A model generated the notes under the pieces. It saw nothing but the letters and a program-made list of their open reading frames with translations. It searched no databases and was not told the DNA's origin. Below, one piece after another: positions 15,628 through 24,504 of a stretch of 64,000 nucleotides of DNA. The translations under genes were made by a program, and so were the position numbers. The stretch covers positions 434,001 to 498,000 of the forward strand of contig NZ_JAMXBE010000004.1 of assembly GCF_024704835.1 (NCBI RefSeq), in the 5' to 3' direction. The stretch is from Parapedobacter tibetensis (GTDB taxonomy: Bacteria; Bacteroidota; Bacteroidia; Sphingobacteriales; Sphingobacteriaceae). How positions within the stretch are numbered: position 1 is the stretch's first letter; every line of letters starts with the position of its first letter.

Positions 15628-18273
15628 ATGAGAAAGAAAATTACTAAATGGACAACATTAGTTACTGTTTTTTTAATGATCAGCAATTATTCCTGGGCAC
15701 AGCGTGCGCTCACGGGAAAGGTTACCGATGGCGATGAGCCAGTGGCCGGAGCAACCGTTTTGATCAGGGGCACTTCCATCGCTACGGCAACCGATAGCGA
15801 CGGGAACTTTACCCTTTCCACAGACCGCGAATCCGGTGAAATCATGATCAGAATCATCGGCTTTTCGAGCAAGACGGTGCCGTTCTCTACAACATCCAAT
15901 TTGGGTATCATCGTATTATCGCCCTCGGACTCGCAATCGTTGGAAGAAGTAGTAGTGGTGGGCCGTGGAATCATCGACATCGCCGAAGACCGTAAAACGC
16001 CTATTGCGGTGTCTACCGTTAGTAGATCGGAAATTCAAAACAAGGGTATCGGCAACGTCGAGTTCCCGGAAATCATGAAAAACACGCCATCGGTTTATGT
16101 AACGAACCAGGCCAGCGGATTTGGTGATGGACAGAATTTCCTACGTGGGTTCGATCAATCCAATACGGCTTACCTGCTGAATGGACAGCCGATCAATGGG
16201 ATGGAAGACGGAAACATGTATTGGTCCAACTGGAGTTCAATCGCTGACGTGGCAAACGCCGTGCAGGTGCAGCGTGGTTTAGGATCGTCTAAACTAGCTA
16301 TCTCTTCTGTCGGCGGTACAATAAATATTGTTACTAAAGCGACGGACTTGGAACAAGGCGGTTTCGTTCGTTTCATGACTGGCAACAACGGCTACGCTAA
16401 GGGTACGGTAAGCTATAATACCGGCCTCAAGAATAAATGGGGCTTTTCCATGATGCTGGATTATTGGCGCGCAGATGCTAAATACGCCGTAGGTACGCAA
16501 GGAAATGGACAAAGCTACTTCTTCTCCGTGGGTTACAAACCAAACGAAAGCCATAATTTCAACTTCATGCTCTTCGGTGCGCCGCAACAGCACGGACAGA
16601 ACTATGCCAAGAATATGGAAACGAGCTATTTCGACAACGGAAGCGTTGAATTTCCCGGCTACGATTTAACCGGTATCCGCGGCAATCATAATTATGGCCG
16701 TTACAACGGCGACGGACTGTCACTGGTAACCAACTTTTATCATAAACCGGTAGCCAATCTTAACTGGGACTTTGATATTACCGAAAAATCATCACTTTCT
16801 ACCGTACTCTATGCGTCCATTGGGCGGGGTGGCGGTACGGGCGCGTTGGGCAACGGTGTAAACCGCCTAGACCAGCAATTCGGCCCGGCTTACGGACCCA
16901 ACGGTGAATTACTTTGGGATAATATCGCGAGTTATAACAACTCGATTACAAGTGGTGTGAGCCAAGGATACGAAGGCACCATGCTGCGGGCTTCGATGAA
17001 CAACCACTTCTGGTATGGAATGGTATCGAATTTCACGCACGAGACGGATTATGGCTTTACATTTAATGTTGGGGCTGATCTCCGGTTTTACCAAGGCGAC
17101 CACTTCCGCCAGGTCATCAATAAATTGGGATTAAATAGCCGGATTGAAAATAGCCCGGCACACGGCGGTGATTTCGAAATCACCAAATCTTACAAAGCAG
17201 ACCCTTGGGCGGCGCTTTTCAACTACGCACCAGAAGATCAGCGGGTAGGTTATGACGATTCGGAAAGCATTAATTACCAGGGTGCTTTTGGACAAGTGGA
17301 ATACGCGAGAGATGGATTTACGGTGTTTGCGCAAGGTTCTGTTTCCAACCAGTCTTATGTGAAATACAATCGCTGGAACTATGACGAACGAGAAGCGAAA
17401 TCTGATACTGAAAACAAAATAGGTTATAACATTAAGGGCGGGGCTTCTTATACTTTTGAAGATCAGCACACGATTTTTGCCAATATCGGCCAGTATTCCC
17501 GTCAGCCGTTTTTGGATAACATTTTCCCCCAGGGCAGCGTTGAATTTACCGATCCAAAGGTGGATAACGAGGAGATTTTCGGACTGGAAGCCGGCTATCG
17601 ATTTTCGATTCCAAATTTTGTCGTTAATCTGAACGGCTATTACACCTCTTGGGAAAATCGTTTTGAGACGTTCTTCGTCAGAGGCATAGAAGTCGACGGA
17701 ACGGTGTACGATGAAACAACTTACCTCTTAACCGGTGTAACACAACTTCATAAAGGATTGGAACTGGATTTCCAGGCAAATGTTACCCCGCAATGGATGA
17801 TTCGCGGCTATGGTTCATTGGGTGACTGGCAGTATGACGGCGATTCACCTTTCAACCTAAGAAATGATGAGAATTCACAAATCATTCAAAGTGGTAATCT
17901 CGAACTTTCCGGTGCAAAGGTTGGCGACGCTGCCCAAACCTCGTTTGGACTGGGAACACGCTATGACATTCTGGAAGAGTTGTCAATCGATGTCGATTAC
18001 AATTTCTACAGCAACCTCTATGAGCAAGTAAATGCATCGAGCGTCATTGATGCAGTGCTTGACGGGGAGGTATACAGTCCCGAGAAACTTGATTCGTTCG
18101 GTGTTCTTGACGCCGGAGTCAGCTATACGTTCAACATCGGGGCGCAGCGGTTGAAATTCCGCGGCAACGTGATGAACATTTTAAACCAGGAATATTTCAG
18201 CCGTAAAACCGGCAACGGTTACTATTACGGCTTAGGCACCACGTGGAACGCTGGGCTCACGTATAGCTTTTAA
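15628..18273 (+). CDS. TonB-dependent outer-membrane receptor
   Basis: Read from ATG 15628 the protein has 881 residues: a signal peptide ending SNYSWAQ, a carboxypeptidase-regulatory-like domain (ALTGKVTDGDEPVAGATV), a plug domain with EEVVVVGRG and the VYVTNQASGFGDGQNFLRG region, and a long beta-barrel ending in the terminal aromatic Phe (GLTYSF). It resembles siderophore or metal-complex receptors rather than SusC because there is no SusD partner. The frame is open back to 15532, but those 32 residues precede the signal peptide and are not expected to be translated. No FecI/FecR pair is adjacent. A clear terminator follows. Confidence 0.92.
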   Translation: MRKKITKWTTLVTVFLMISNYSWAQRALTGKVTDGDEPVAGATVLIRGTSIATATDSDGNFTLSTDRESGEIMIRIIGFSSKTVPFSTTSNLGIIVLSPSDSQSLEEVVVVGRGIIDIAEDRKTPIAVSTVSRSEIQNKGIGNVEFPEIMKNTPSVYVTNQASGFGDGQNFLRGFDQSNTAYLLNGQPINGMEDGNMYWSNWSSIADVANAVQVQRGLGSSKLAISSVGGTINIVTKATDLEQGGFVRFMTGNNGYAKGTVSYNTGLKNKWGFSMMLDYWRADAKYAVGTQGNGQSYFFSVGYKPNESHNFNFMLFGAPQQHGQNYAKNMETSYFDNGSVEFPGYDLTGIRGNHNYGRYNGDGLSLVTNFYHKPVANLNWDFDITEKSSLSTVLYASIGRGGGTGALGNGVNRLDQQFGPAYGPNGELLWDNIASYNNSITSGVSQGYEGTMLRASMNNHFWYGMVSNFTHETDYGFTFNVGADLRFYQGDHFRQVINKLGLNSRIENSPAHGGDFEITKSYKADPWAALFNYAPEDQRVGYDDSESINYQGAFGQVEYARDGFTVFAQGSVSNQSYVKYNRWNYDEREAKSDTENKIGYNIKGGASYTFEDQHTIFANIGQYSRQPFLDNIFPQGSVEFTDPKVDNEEIFGLEAGYRFSIPNFVVNLNGYYTSWENRFETFFVRGIEVDGTVYDETTYLLTGVTQLHKGLELDFQANVTPQWMIRGYGSLGDWQYDGDSPFNLRNDENSQIIQSGNLELSGAKVGDAAQTSFGLGTRYDILEELSIDVDYNFYSNLYEQVNASSVIDAVLDGEVYSPEKLDSFGVLDAGVSYTFNIGAQRLKFRGNVMNILNQEYFSRKTGNGYYYGLGTTWNAGLTYSF

Positions 18274-18295
18274 ACGTTACCTAAGTAACACACAT

Positions 18296-18335
18296 GGGAA
18301 GGGCTGTTCTTAGTGAAGGACAGCCTTTCCTTTTT
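18296..18335 (+). terminator. Rho-independent terminator of the receptor gene
   Basis: GGGAAGGGCTGTTC and GGACAGCCTTTCC form a long stem around a short loop, followed by five T residues. It lies between the receptor gene and the convergent mgtC-like gene. Confidence 0.85.
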
Positions 18336-18336
18336 C

Positions 18337-18981
18337 TTATGAATTGTAATGGAATTCGTCTACGTAAGGCAAGCTGATCATTTCGTTATTAAATTGTTGC
18401 AGGTTCTTCCTGTCGGCACTCAGCTCAAAAACAACGGCTAGTTTTCCGGCGCGTTTGCTTACCGTTTTACGCGTGTGTCTGATGCGATATTTATCCATCA
18501 AGCGTTTCAACTCTTCTAGGTTATCGGTATCCATATTGTGAAAACCAACGAAAATGGTGCGCGTCAGGAACAACCGCTCCATGCCACCTTCAACTTTAGC
18601 AAAAAGGGATAATACAATCACGGTAATTACAGCAAGCAACAGCGCCAACCCATGGTATCCGATGCCCGCTGCCATGCCAATCCCCGCTACGACCCAGATC
18701 ACCGCAGCCGTAGTGAGCCCCATTACCGAGAACTTATCTTTGAAGATGACACCGGCGCCAATAAAACCGATACCGGTAATGATATTAGCGGCGATCCGGT
18801 CGTCACTCCCCACGCCAAAGCGTGAAACAATGGTGAATACCGTCGCCCCTAAGCAAATGAGCACAATGGTGCGAAAGCCGGCTGATTTATTTTTGTACTC
18901 ACGCTCCAGCCCCACCAGGCTGCCCGCCAGTATAGAGATTCCAATAGAAATCAAATCATGGTGTTCCGGTAAAAAGTCCAT
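18337..18981 (-). CDS. MgtC/SapB family membrane protein
   Basis: A 214-residue protein with four to five hydrophobic helices in the first 140 residues, including the family segments GSLVGLEREYKNKSAGFRT and NIITGIGFIGAGVIFKD, and a soluble C-terminal ACT-like domain. MgtC-type proteins are linked to magnesium limitation and modulation of the ATP synthase in other bacteria; the role here is unproven. It starts 2 bp after the mutS2 stop codon, so it is the last gene of the DUF4296-mutS2-mgtC operon. Confidence 0.9.
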   Translation of the reverse strand: MDFLPEHHDLISIGISILAGSLVGLEREYKNKSAGFRTIVLICLGATVFTIVSRFGVGSDDRIAANIITGIGFIGAGVIFKDKFSVMGLTTAAVIWVVAGIGMAAGIGYHGLALLLAVITVIVLSLFAKVEGGMERLFLTRTIFVGFHNMDTDNLEELKRLMDKYRIRHTRKTVSKRAGKLAVVFELSADRKNLQQFNNEMISLPYVDEFHYNS

Positions 18982-18983
18982 TT

Positions 18984-21359
18984 TTATTCAAAATAAGCAT
19001 ACGTAATTCCCTCACCTCCCCTATCTTGATGTTCGTCTTCCATTCGGCTCACTTCTCCGTATTTGCGCAAATAATCTCGGATAAATTTGCGCAAAATCCC
19101 ATCGCCTTTGCCATGGATGATTTTGAGGCTTGGAAACCCCATCATTAACGCCCTATCCAGGTATTTCTCGATTTCATAAAGTGCTGCTTCGGTACGCATA
19201 CCACGTACATCCACTTCAGGACGGAAACTAGCTACATCATTCGATATTTTGGCATGGTGCGATTGCCGCGAAACCTTTTTGGGGCTCTTATTTGTAATAC
19301 GGGCTACATTGTTTCGCTTTTGGACGGTACGGAGCTCGCCCATTGCCAATACAAGGTTATTTTTGGCAACACTGATTACTTGTGCTTCATTGCCCGTTTC
19401 CAACAGTTGAACCCAATCACCTACTTCAATATGGTCATCCGCTACGGGCTGTTGTTTATGGATTTCCGGCTTTGGTGTTTCCTGCGTATGTTTTTGCAAT
19501 TCGGCATCCAATTGTTTCCGTAGCATTTTGGTTTTATCCTTATCCGCCTGGCTTTCCTTGATGCCCGCAATGGTATTTTCCACGAGTTTATTGGCATTCT
19601 TAATAATCTCCTTCGCCTCTTCACGGGCCTTGCTGATAATGGACTTTTTGTTTTCTTCCAAATAAGTCTGTAATGTTTCGTTCTCTTCTTTCAGTAGAGC
19701 CAGTTGCCGCTCTTTTAGGGCGATAGCTGTTTTAGCATCATATACTAGTTTCTTGTCTCGTTCCAAATCAACCAACAATGTATCTACTCGCTTTTGCTGG
19801 ACACCAATCTTTTGCCTGGCGGCATATAAAATGTCTTTGCTCAAGCCTATTTTCTGGGCAATTTCAAAAGCATACGAACTACCGGGTTTACCGGTTTGGA
19901 GGATATATAAGGGCCGCATCGCCGCATTGTCAAACAACATGGACGCATTTTCAAGGCCTTCCGTATTGCTGGCGAAGACTTTTAAATTGGAATAATGGGT
20001 AGTGACCACTCCTCTGACCCGCTTACGGTTAAGTGTGTCCAACACCGCTTCGGCAATGGGTCCACCGAAAAGCGGATCGGTACCCGTGCCAAACTCATCA
20101 ATGAGCACTAAGGTCTTGGCATCTGCATGTTCGGAAAAATACTTCATTTTCGAAAGGTGGGCACTGTACGTACTGAGATCGCTTTCAATCGATTGATCAT
20201 CACCGATATCGACAAACACCCGCCGGAATATCCCTATTTTTGAAGTGGGATCCGCTGGGATAAGCAAACCCGCTTGGACCATCAATTGCAGTAATCCAAT
20301 GGTTTTCATACATACGGATTTCCCTCCTGCATTTGGTCCCGAGACCACAATGACCCGCTGCCCTTCTTCTATTTTTACGTTGAGTGGCACCACAGTTTGT
20401 TGGGTGCTTCTGAAATTGAGCAGTAACAAGGGGTGCCGTGCATTGACCAATGAAAGCGTTGCATCCTTGCTCAACTCAGGCATGTGGGCCTCGATATCGA
20501 TGGCAAACAATGCTTTTGCACGTACAAAATCCACTTTGCTTAGCAAATTGTGATAAGCCAATAACAAAGGGATATGTGGTCGCAGTTCGTCCGTCAAGGC
20601 GGTCAATATTCGGACGATTTCCCGTCGCTTCTCGAATTCAAGGTCGCGCACCTTGTTATTGAGGAGGAACACTTCTTCCGGCTCGATATATACGGTCTGT
20701 CCGGTGGCCGACTCGTCATGCATCCATCCTTTTACCTTGCGCTTGTTTTCGGCTAACACTGGGATGCATAGCCTGCCATCGCGGATCGTGAGGTTGCCAT
20801 CGGCCGTCCAGCCATTTTTCTGGGCGGCTTTGAATACTTGATCGATGCGTTTCCGAGCTTCCTGTTCAGCTTTGACGATGCCAGACAGGATGTCTGCCAG
20901 CAACGGCGAAGCATTGTTTTTTACCTTTCCTTTGGCATCTATGACCGATTCAATGGCCAAAATGATGTTCTTTTCGATGGGAAGGTGCTCAAACAATGCT
21001 TCCAAATTGGGATATTGGCCATTGCGTTCATTAAAGTATCGGATAACGGCAAATACTGTCCTCAAGGACAGCAATACATTGAAAAACTCTTCTTCGGAAA
21101 GGAAAGCACCTATTACCCTGGCCTTTTCTGCATGGGGCTTAATAGGGTATAAATGATCTACGGGAAGCGGGGCGTCATTGGTAAGCAGTTCCTTGAATTC
21201 ATGGGCTTGCCTCAAAAACTTATCGATTTGGTCAAACCTCGTCTGAGGTTGTATTTTATCCACCATCTCCTCGCCCGGTTCACTCAGGCATTTGGATTTG
21301 ACGAGTGTTTTTATGTCCGCAAACCCAAGTTTGTCTATGGCATTATCGGGATAAATCAT
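18984..21359 (-). CDS. mutS2: Endonuclease MutS2
   Basis: The 791-residue protein has the MutS core with Walker A GPNAGGKS at about residue 337 and Walker B/D-loop LIDEFGTGTDP, a long charged coiled-coil (about residues 510-640), and a C-terminal Smr nuclease domain with DVRGMRTEAALYEIEKYLD and HGKGDGILR. It lacks the mismatch-recognition domain I of MutS, as expected. MutS2 proteins suppress recombination and, in Bacillus, rescue collided ribosomes. It overlaps the upstream DUF4296 gene by 4 bp (ATGA). The Smr DLRG motif is DVRG here. Confidence 0.96.
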   Translation of the reverse strand: MIYPDNAIDKLGFADIKTLVKSKCLSEPGEEMVDKIQPQTRFDQIDKFLRQAHEFKELLTNDAPLPVDHLYPIKPHAEKARVIGAFLSEEEFFNVLLSLRTVFAVIRYFNERNGQYPNLEALFEHLPIEKNIILAIESVIDAKGKVKNNASPLLADILSGIVKAEQEARKRIDQVFKAAQKNGWTADGNLTIRDGRLCIPVLAENKRKVKGWMHDESATGQTVYIEPEEVFLLNNKVRDLEFEKRREIVRILTALTDELRPHIPLLLAYHNLLSKVDFVRAKALFAIDIEAHMPELSKDATLSLVNARHPLLLLNFRSTQQTVVPLNVKIEEGQRVIVVSGPNAGGKSVCMKTIGLLQLMVQAGLLIPADPTSKIGIFRRVFVDIGDDQSIESDLSTYSAHLSKMKYFSEHADAKTLVLIDEFGTGTDPLFGGPIAEAVLDTLNRKRVRGVVTTHYSNLKVFASNTEGLENASMLFDNAAMRPLYILQTGKPGSSYAFEIAQKIGLSKDILYAARQKIGVQQKRVDTLLVDLERDKKLVYDAKTAIALKERQLALLKEENETLQTYLEENKKSIISKAREEAKEIIKNANKLVENTIAGIKESQADKDKTKMLRKQLDAELQKHTQETPKPEIHKQQPVADDHIEVGDWVQLLETGNEAQVISVAKNNLVLAMGELRTVQKRNNVARITNKSPKKVSRQSHHAKISNDVASFRPEVDVRGMRTEAALYEIEKYLDRALMMGFPSLKIIHGKGDGILRKFIRDYLRKYGEVSRMEDEHQDRGGEGITYAYFE

Positions 21360-21937
21360 TCTTGTCTTATGCTATCCTGCAGTTTCCGGGCCCTATCAAA
21401 GCCAATATCCTCCAACATCTTGTTTCGCAATTGCTCAAAGCTCACGGAATCCGGCCCATTGTATGTGCTATCTCCTTTATGCATGAACAATAGGTAACGC
21501 TTGCGTTTGAGATCGAGCGAATCACGTTTTATACGATACAGGCTATCTAGCGTCTGGACATTTCTGATGGAGTCTGCAAGCCGTTGCGACCGATATTTCG
21601 CTTCGATTTCCTCCTGCTCAGCCTTATTCATTCCTTCTAGCTTTTTTTCAATGGATATATAGAATTCTTTCATGATATACGGCCTGCTTGAATAGAATTC
21701 AATACTTCGCCTAAACATCGTGGAATCAATACCATACCGGTTGAAGATTGCATCATAATACGTTTCTCGGTAAGCTCTTGCCGAATCGATGGCCATAGAA
21801 GACAGCTCACCATCCGCTAGGTGCACATCCAGCAATATGTCCGACATCTGATTTTGCCGAATCACATCAGTAGGAATTTTCTCCCCGCAGGAGATGTATA
21901 AAAACAAAACCATCATTCCGGTCAAAAGCAGTCGCAT
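21356..21937 (-). CDS. DUF4296 domain-containing lipoprotein
   Basis: A 193-residue protein with a lipoprotein signal (MRLLLTGMMVLFLYISCGEK, acceptor Cys at 17), then the DUF4296 region (MSDILLDVHLADGE and the helical MFRRSIEFYSSRPYIMKEFY), and a highly charged C-terminal helix rich in Arg, Lys and Asp that could form a coiled coil. The family is restricted to Bacteroidota and has no known function. It is the first gene of the operon with mutS2 and mgtC; the promoter at 22002-22038 carries the inverted-repeat element described separately. Confidence 0.8.
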   Translation of the reverse strand: MRLLLTGMMVLFLYISCGEKIPTDVIRQNQMSDILLDVHLADGELSSMAIDSARAYRETYYDAIFNRYGIDSTMFRRSIEFYSSRPYIMKEFYISIEKKLEGMNKAEQEEIEAKYRSQRLADSIRNVQTLDSLYRIKRDSLDLKRKRYLLFMHKGDSTYNGPDSVSFEQLRNKMLEDIGFDRARKLQDSIRQE

Positions 21938-22000
21938 CCTATTATATTATCCTTGCCTATCTTTCCAGTTGGTAGATAGGTGCAGGTTTTGTAGTTTTGT

Positions 22001-22058
22001 GCAAACTTAGACAAATTGTGTGTGAAAAGCAATTTGTCGATCTCTCATCTGCCATTGA
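22001..22058 (-). repeat. 58-bp dispersed repeat, copy at 22.0 kb
   Basis: On the minus strand this segment aligns without gaps to 37392-37449 of the plus strand, 50 of 58 positions identical. Six of the eight differences fall in the spacer of the inverted repeat; the other two are a compensating pair in its arms. Confidence 0.75.
22002..22038 (-). promoter_or_regulatory. Inverted-repeat promoter of DUF4296-mutS2-mgtC
   Basis: Minus strand: GACAAATTG (22038-22030), 11-bp spacer, CAATTTGTC (22018-22010), directly followed by the -7 box TAAGTTTG (22009-22002). The TTG that ends the left arm lies 20 bp before the -7 box and serves as the -33 element. Transcription should start near 21997, about 60 nt before the DUF4296 ATG. 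The same architecture with different but still perfect arms occurs at 37412-37448 and 51480-51516. Confidence 0.65.
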
Positions 22059-22112
22059 GAGAAAAGTTAAGGACAGATGAAAACTTAGACAAATTGTGTG
22101 TGAAAAGCAATT
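22003..22112. repeat. Two direct copies of a 32-bp sequence, 78 bp apart
   Basis: AAACTTAGAC...AGCAATT occurs identically at 22003-22034 and 22081-22112. The second copy keeps the near arm of the inverted repeat but its far arm (CAATTACTC) and its -7 box (TAAGTTTT on the minus strand) have decayed, so it is probably an inactive tandem duplicate of the promoter element. Confidence 0.7.
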
Positions 22113-22380
22113 ACTCACCTCCAGTCAGCTCCAAAGGTGTTCGTGAATGCTTCGCAATTATGGGGGTGTACGGCAGATTGCAGCTTTTTCACGCTGAGCG
22201 CGCAAAGTTTTCCAACGCGAAGACCGCTGAGCTTTTCTTAGCGAGCTTAATCCGCCAACTACGGAAAAGCGTCTCTGCGAACTTTCGTGACACAGTTCTA
22301 TGCGGCTTACCAGTCTCTCATCCGCCGTAGAGAAAAAGGTTATAACAAGATGAGAAACATAAAACGAAATCGTCAAAAAT
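22113..22380. other. Non-coding stretch with decayed GCAAAG-type repeats
   Basis: Together with 21938-22112 this makes a 443-bp gap between divergent transcription units. This part contains text such as CACGCTGAGCGCGCAAAG and CTCTGCGAACTTTCGTG, degenerate relatives of the GCAAAG/CTTTGCG motifs also seen at 23050-23130, 43806-43840 and 54508-54580. No credible gene or clear promoter for the yggS gene was found. Confidence 0.45.
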
Positions 22381-23046
22381 ATGCGCATTGCTAATAACAT
22401 TAAAGCCATCGAAGAAGAGTTAAGCCGACTTGCTGTCAAACTGATTGCTGTGTCAAAGACTAAACCCCAATCCGATATTATGGAAGCTTACCATGCCGGA
22501 CACCGCGCCTTTGGTGAAAACATCGTGCAGGAATTGGTTGGGAAACACGAAGCACTCCCCAAAGATATCGAATGGCATCTCGTTGGCCACCTGCAAAGCA
22601 ACAAGGTCAAATACATTGCGCCATTCATCGGCTTGATCCACTCAGTAGATAGCTTAAAACTCTTGAGCGAAATAAACAAACAAGCAGTGAAGCATGCCCG
22701 TATCATCGACTGCCTTTTGCAAATACATATCGCTTCTGAAGACACTAAATTCGGACTCGACCATGCTGAACTTATTGAATTGTTGCGTTCAGAACAGATT
22801 GGCGAGTTGAAGAATATTCGGATTAGGGGATTAATGGGAATAGCAACCAACACACCTAGTGAAAAGATAGTCAAAGAGGAATTTTATGAACTGAAATCAC
22901 TTTTCGATGGCATTAAACAGAGTTTTTTCAGGGATACCCCTTATTTTGACACCTTATCCATGGGCATGTCTGCCGATTACAAAATCGCTATCGAACAAGG
23001 TAGCACGATGGTACGTTTGGGGAGCACAATTTTTGGTGAGCGATGA
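22381..23046 (+). CDS. YggS family pyridoxal-phosphate homeostasis protein
   Basis: The 221-residue protein is a single TIM-barrel of the YggS/PROSC family, which binds PLP and buffers its supply rather than catalysing a known reaction. The PLP-binding Lys is in LIAVSKTKP near residue 27, and the phosphate-binding end reads LSMGMSADYKIAIEQGSTMVRLGSTIFGER, a very typical C-terminus. Length is normal. It is the first of a run of plus-strand genes leading to aspartokinase; 112 bp separate it from the next gene. Confidence 0.93.
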   Translation: MRIANNIKAIEEELSRLAVKLIAVSKTKPQSDIMEAYHAGHRAFGENIVQELVGKHEALPKDIEWHLVGHLQSNKVKYIAPFIGLIHSVDSLKLLSEINKQAVKHARIIDCLLQIHIASEDTKFGLDHAELIELLRSEQIGELKNIRIRGLMGIATNTPSEKIVKEEFYELKSLFDGIKQSFFRDTPYFDTLSMGMSADYKIAIEQGSTMVRLGSTIFGER

Positions 23047-23158
23047 AGGCGGGTTCCACACAAAGTTCGCAAAAGAAAGCAATAAATGCCTTCGCGTTCT
23101 TTGCGTAAAGGCTTGACAGCCTCTGTGTGAAAGAACAAAAGACAAACAGTCAACAAAA
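23047..23158. repeat. Intergenic GCAAAG/CTTTGCG-type repeat
   Basis: 112 bp holding CACACAAAGTTCGCAAAAG and, downstream, CCTTCGCGTTCTTTGCGTAA and CTCTGTGTGAAAG, so that the two halves are roughly inverted. It is like the elements near 22.2, 43.8 and 54.5 kb. Confidence 0.45.
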
Positions 23159-23614
23159 ATGAACAACATAATCATACGTAAGGCCGAAGCGACCGACTGC
23201 CAGCAGATGCTGGAACTCATCAAGGAACTTGCCGTATACGAAAAAGCACCGGATGAAGTGACCGTAACCATGGAGGAGTTTGTGGACACCGGTTTTGGCG
23301 ATGCTCCGGTGTGGGAGGCTTTTGTGGCGGATGTGGATGACCATATCGTGGGCATTTCCCTCTTTTATATCCGGTATTCGACATGGAAGGGCCGTAGGCT
23401 TTATCTGGAAGATATCATTGTAACCGAACACATGCGGGGTAAAGGCATCGGTAAGTTACTGTTCGATGCGACCTGGAAGTTATGCAAGGAACGACAGTAC
23501 AGTGGCATGGCATGGCAGGTATTGGAATGGAATGAGCCCGCCATCAATTTTTACCAAAAATATGGTGCAACTTTTGATAAGGAATGGGTGAATGTGTCGT
23601 TGGACACATTTTAA
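23159..23614 (+). CDS. GNAT family N-acetyltransferase (diamine acetyltransferase-like)
   Basis: A 151-residue single-domain acetyltransferase. The acetyl-CoA pyrophosphate loop is HMRGKGIGKLL at about residues 93-103, preceded by LYLEDIIVTE and followed by GMAWQVLEWNEPAINFYQKYGA, a pattern close to spermidine/spermine acetyltransferases (SAT-like). The substrate may be a polyamine or other amine, but that is only an inference. It precedes an RsiV-like lipoprotein by 36 bp. Confidence 0.85.
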   Translation: MNNIIIRKAEATDCQQMLELIKELAVYEKAPDEVTVTMEEFVDTGFGDAPVWEAFVADVDDHIVGISLFYIRYSTWKGRRLYLEDIIVTEHMRGKGIGKLLFDATWKLCKERQYSGMAWQVLEWNEPAINFYQKYGATFDKEWVNVSLDTF

Positions 23615-23650
23615 TTTTTATATTGACAATTTAAACCCCAAAGCGCTGAC

Positions 23651-24490
23651 ATGATGATAAACAAACGTATGAATTTCAGGAATCCCAAATTCGCCAACTG
23701 GCGGTATGGCTTGTTGGCGATTATCGGAGCCGGAGTGCTTGGTGCTTGCCAGTCCAATTCAGATAATAATGAGGCAGAAAGCCAGGTTCAACATGCAGAT
23801 ACGCTTGCATACCAATATGAAAATTATATCAAATACAGCGACTTTCCTATTAAGACCAGTGAAACCACAGACACCACTTATTTTGCGATGTCTTACCCGT
23901 CATTCCAAGATTCTGCCGTCAACCGCTTCGTGATGGGCGCGCTGCTTGGTGATGATACCGCATCAGTGGAGGGGGTTGCCCAAACATTCATTGATGAATT
24001 TGATGATTTCCGTCAATCCGACCCCTTTCCACGGGTTTGGGCGTCCGAGTCCCACGCCAAAGTGTACCGCATTACCCCCTCTTACCTCGAGTTGGTAATC
24101 GATGCTTCCACCTACACGGGTGGTGCGCACGGCAACTATGCCACGGTATTCATGCACTATGACATCCCCAATCGACAACCACTCACTCTTGATAACATCG
24201 TATCAAAACCATACCAAAATGAGTTGACTGCCGTTGCTGAACGTCATTTTAGGAAACAGGAAAACCTTGCCGTTGACCAATCCTTAGAAAACGGTTATTT
24301 TTTTGACCAAGGCCGTTTCAGCCTTCCGGACAACTTTGGGCTCGAACGAGACAGTATGCTTTTCCTTTACAACGTCTATGAAATCAAACCGTATGTAGAC
24401 GGACAAACTGAACTCCGTGTTCCCTATTCGGAAGTTGAAAAGTTGTTGACGGACCGTGCAAAACGGATTATTGTGGAATTGAACATGTAA
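23651..24490 (+). CDS. DUF3298/RsiV-like lipoprotein
   Basis: A 279-residue protein with a lipoprotein signal (GLLAIIGAGVLGACQSN, acceptor Cys at 33 of the long form), then a domain with YPSFQDSAVNRFV and the hallmark segment YTGGAHGNYATVFMHYDI of DUF3298, the family that includes the Bacillus anti-sigma factor RsiV extracellular domain. No sigma factor is adjacent, so a role as a cell-surface sensor is not supported here. The start could be Met7 (23669). It is 14 bp upstream of the aspartokinase gene. Confidence 0.8.
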   Translation: MMINKRMNFRNPKFANWRYGLLAIIGAGVLGACQSNSDNNEAESQVQHADTLAYQYENYIKYSDFPIKTSETTDTTYFAMSYPSFQDSAVNRFVMGALLGDDTASVEGVAQTFIDEFDDFRQSDPFPRVWASESHAKVYRITPSYLELVIDASTYTGGAHGNYATVFMHYDIPNRQPLTLDNIVSKPYQNELTAVAERHFRKQENLAVDQSLENGYFFDQGRFSLPDNFGLERDSMLFLYNVYEIKPYVDGQTELRVPYSEVEKLLTDRAKRIIVELNM

Positions 24491-24504
24491 AGCTATACCC
24501 CTAA

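Noticed and set aside
18554-19006. 150-residue plus-strand open frame
   Set aside because: Antisense to the mgtC-like gene; low-complexity product rich in Pro, Ile and Thr.
22003-22112. CRISPR-like direct repeats
   Set aside because: Only two copies, no further units and no cas genes; better explained as a tandem duplicate of a promoter element.
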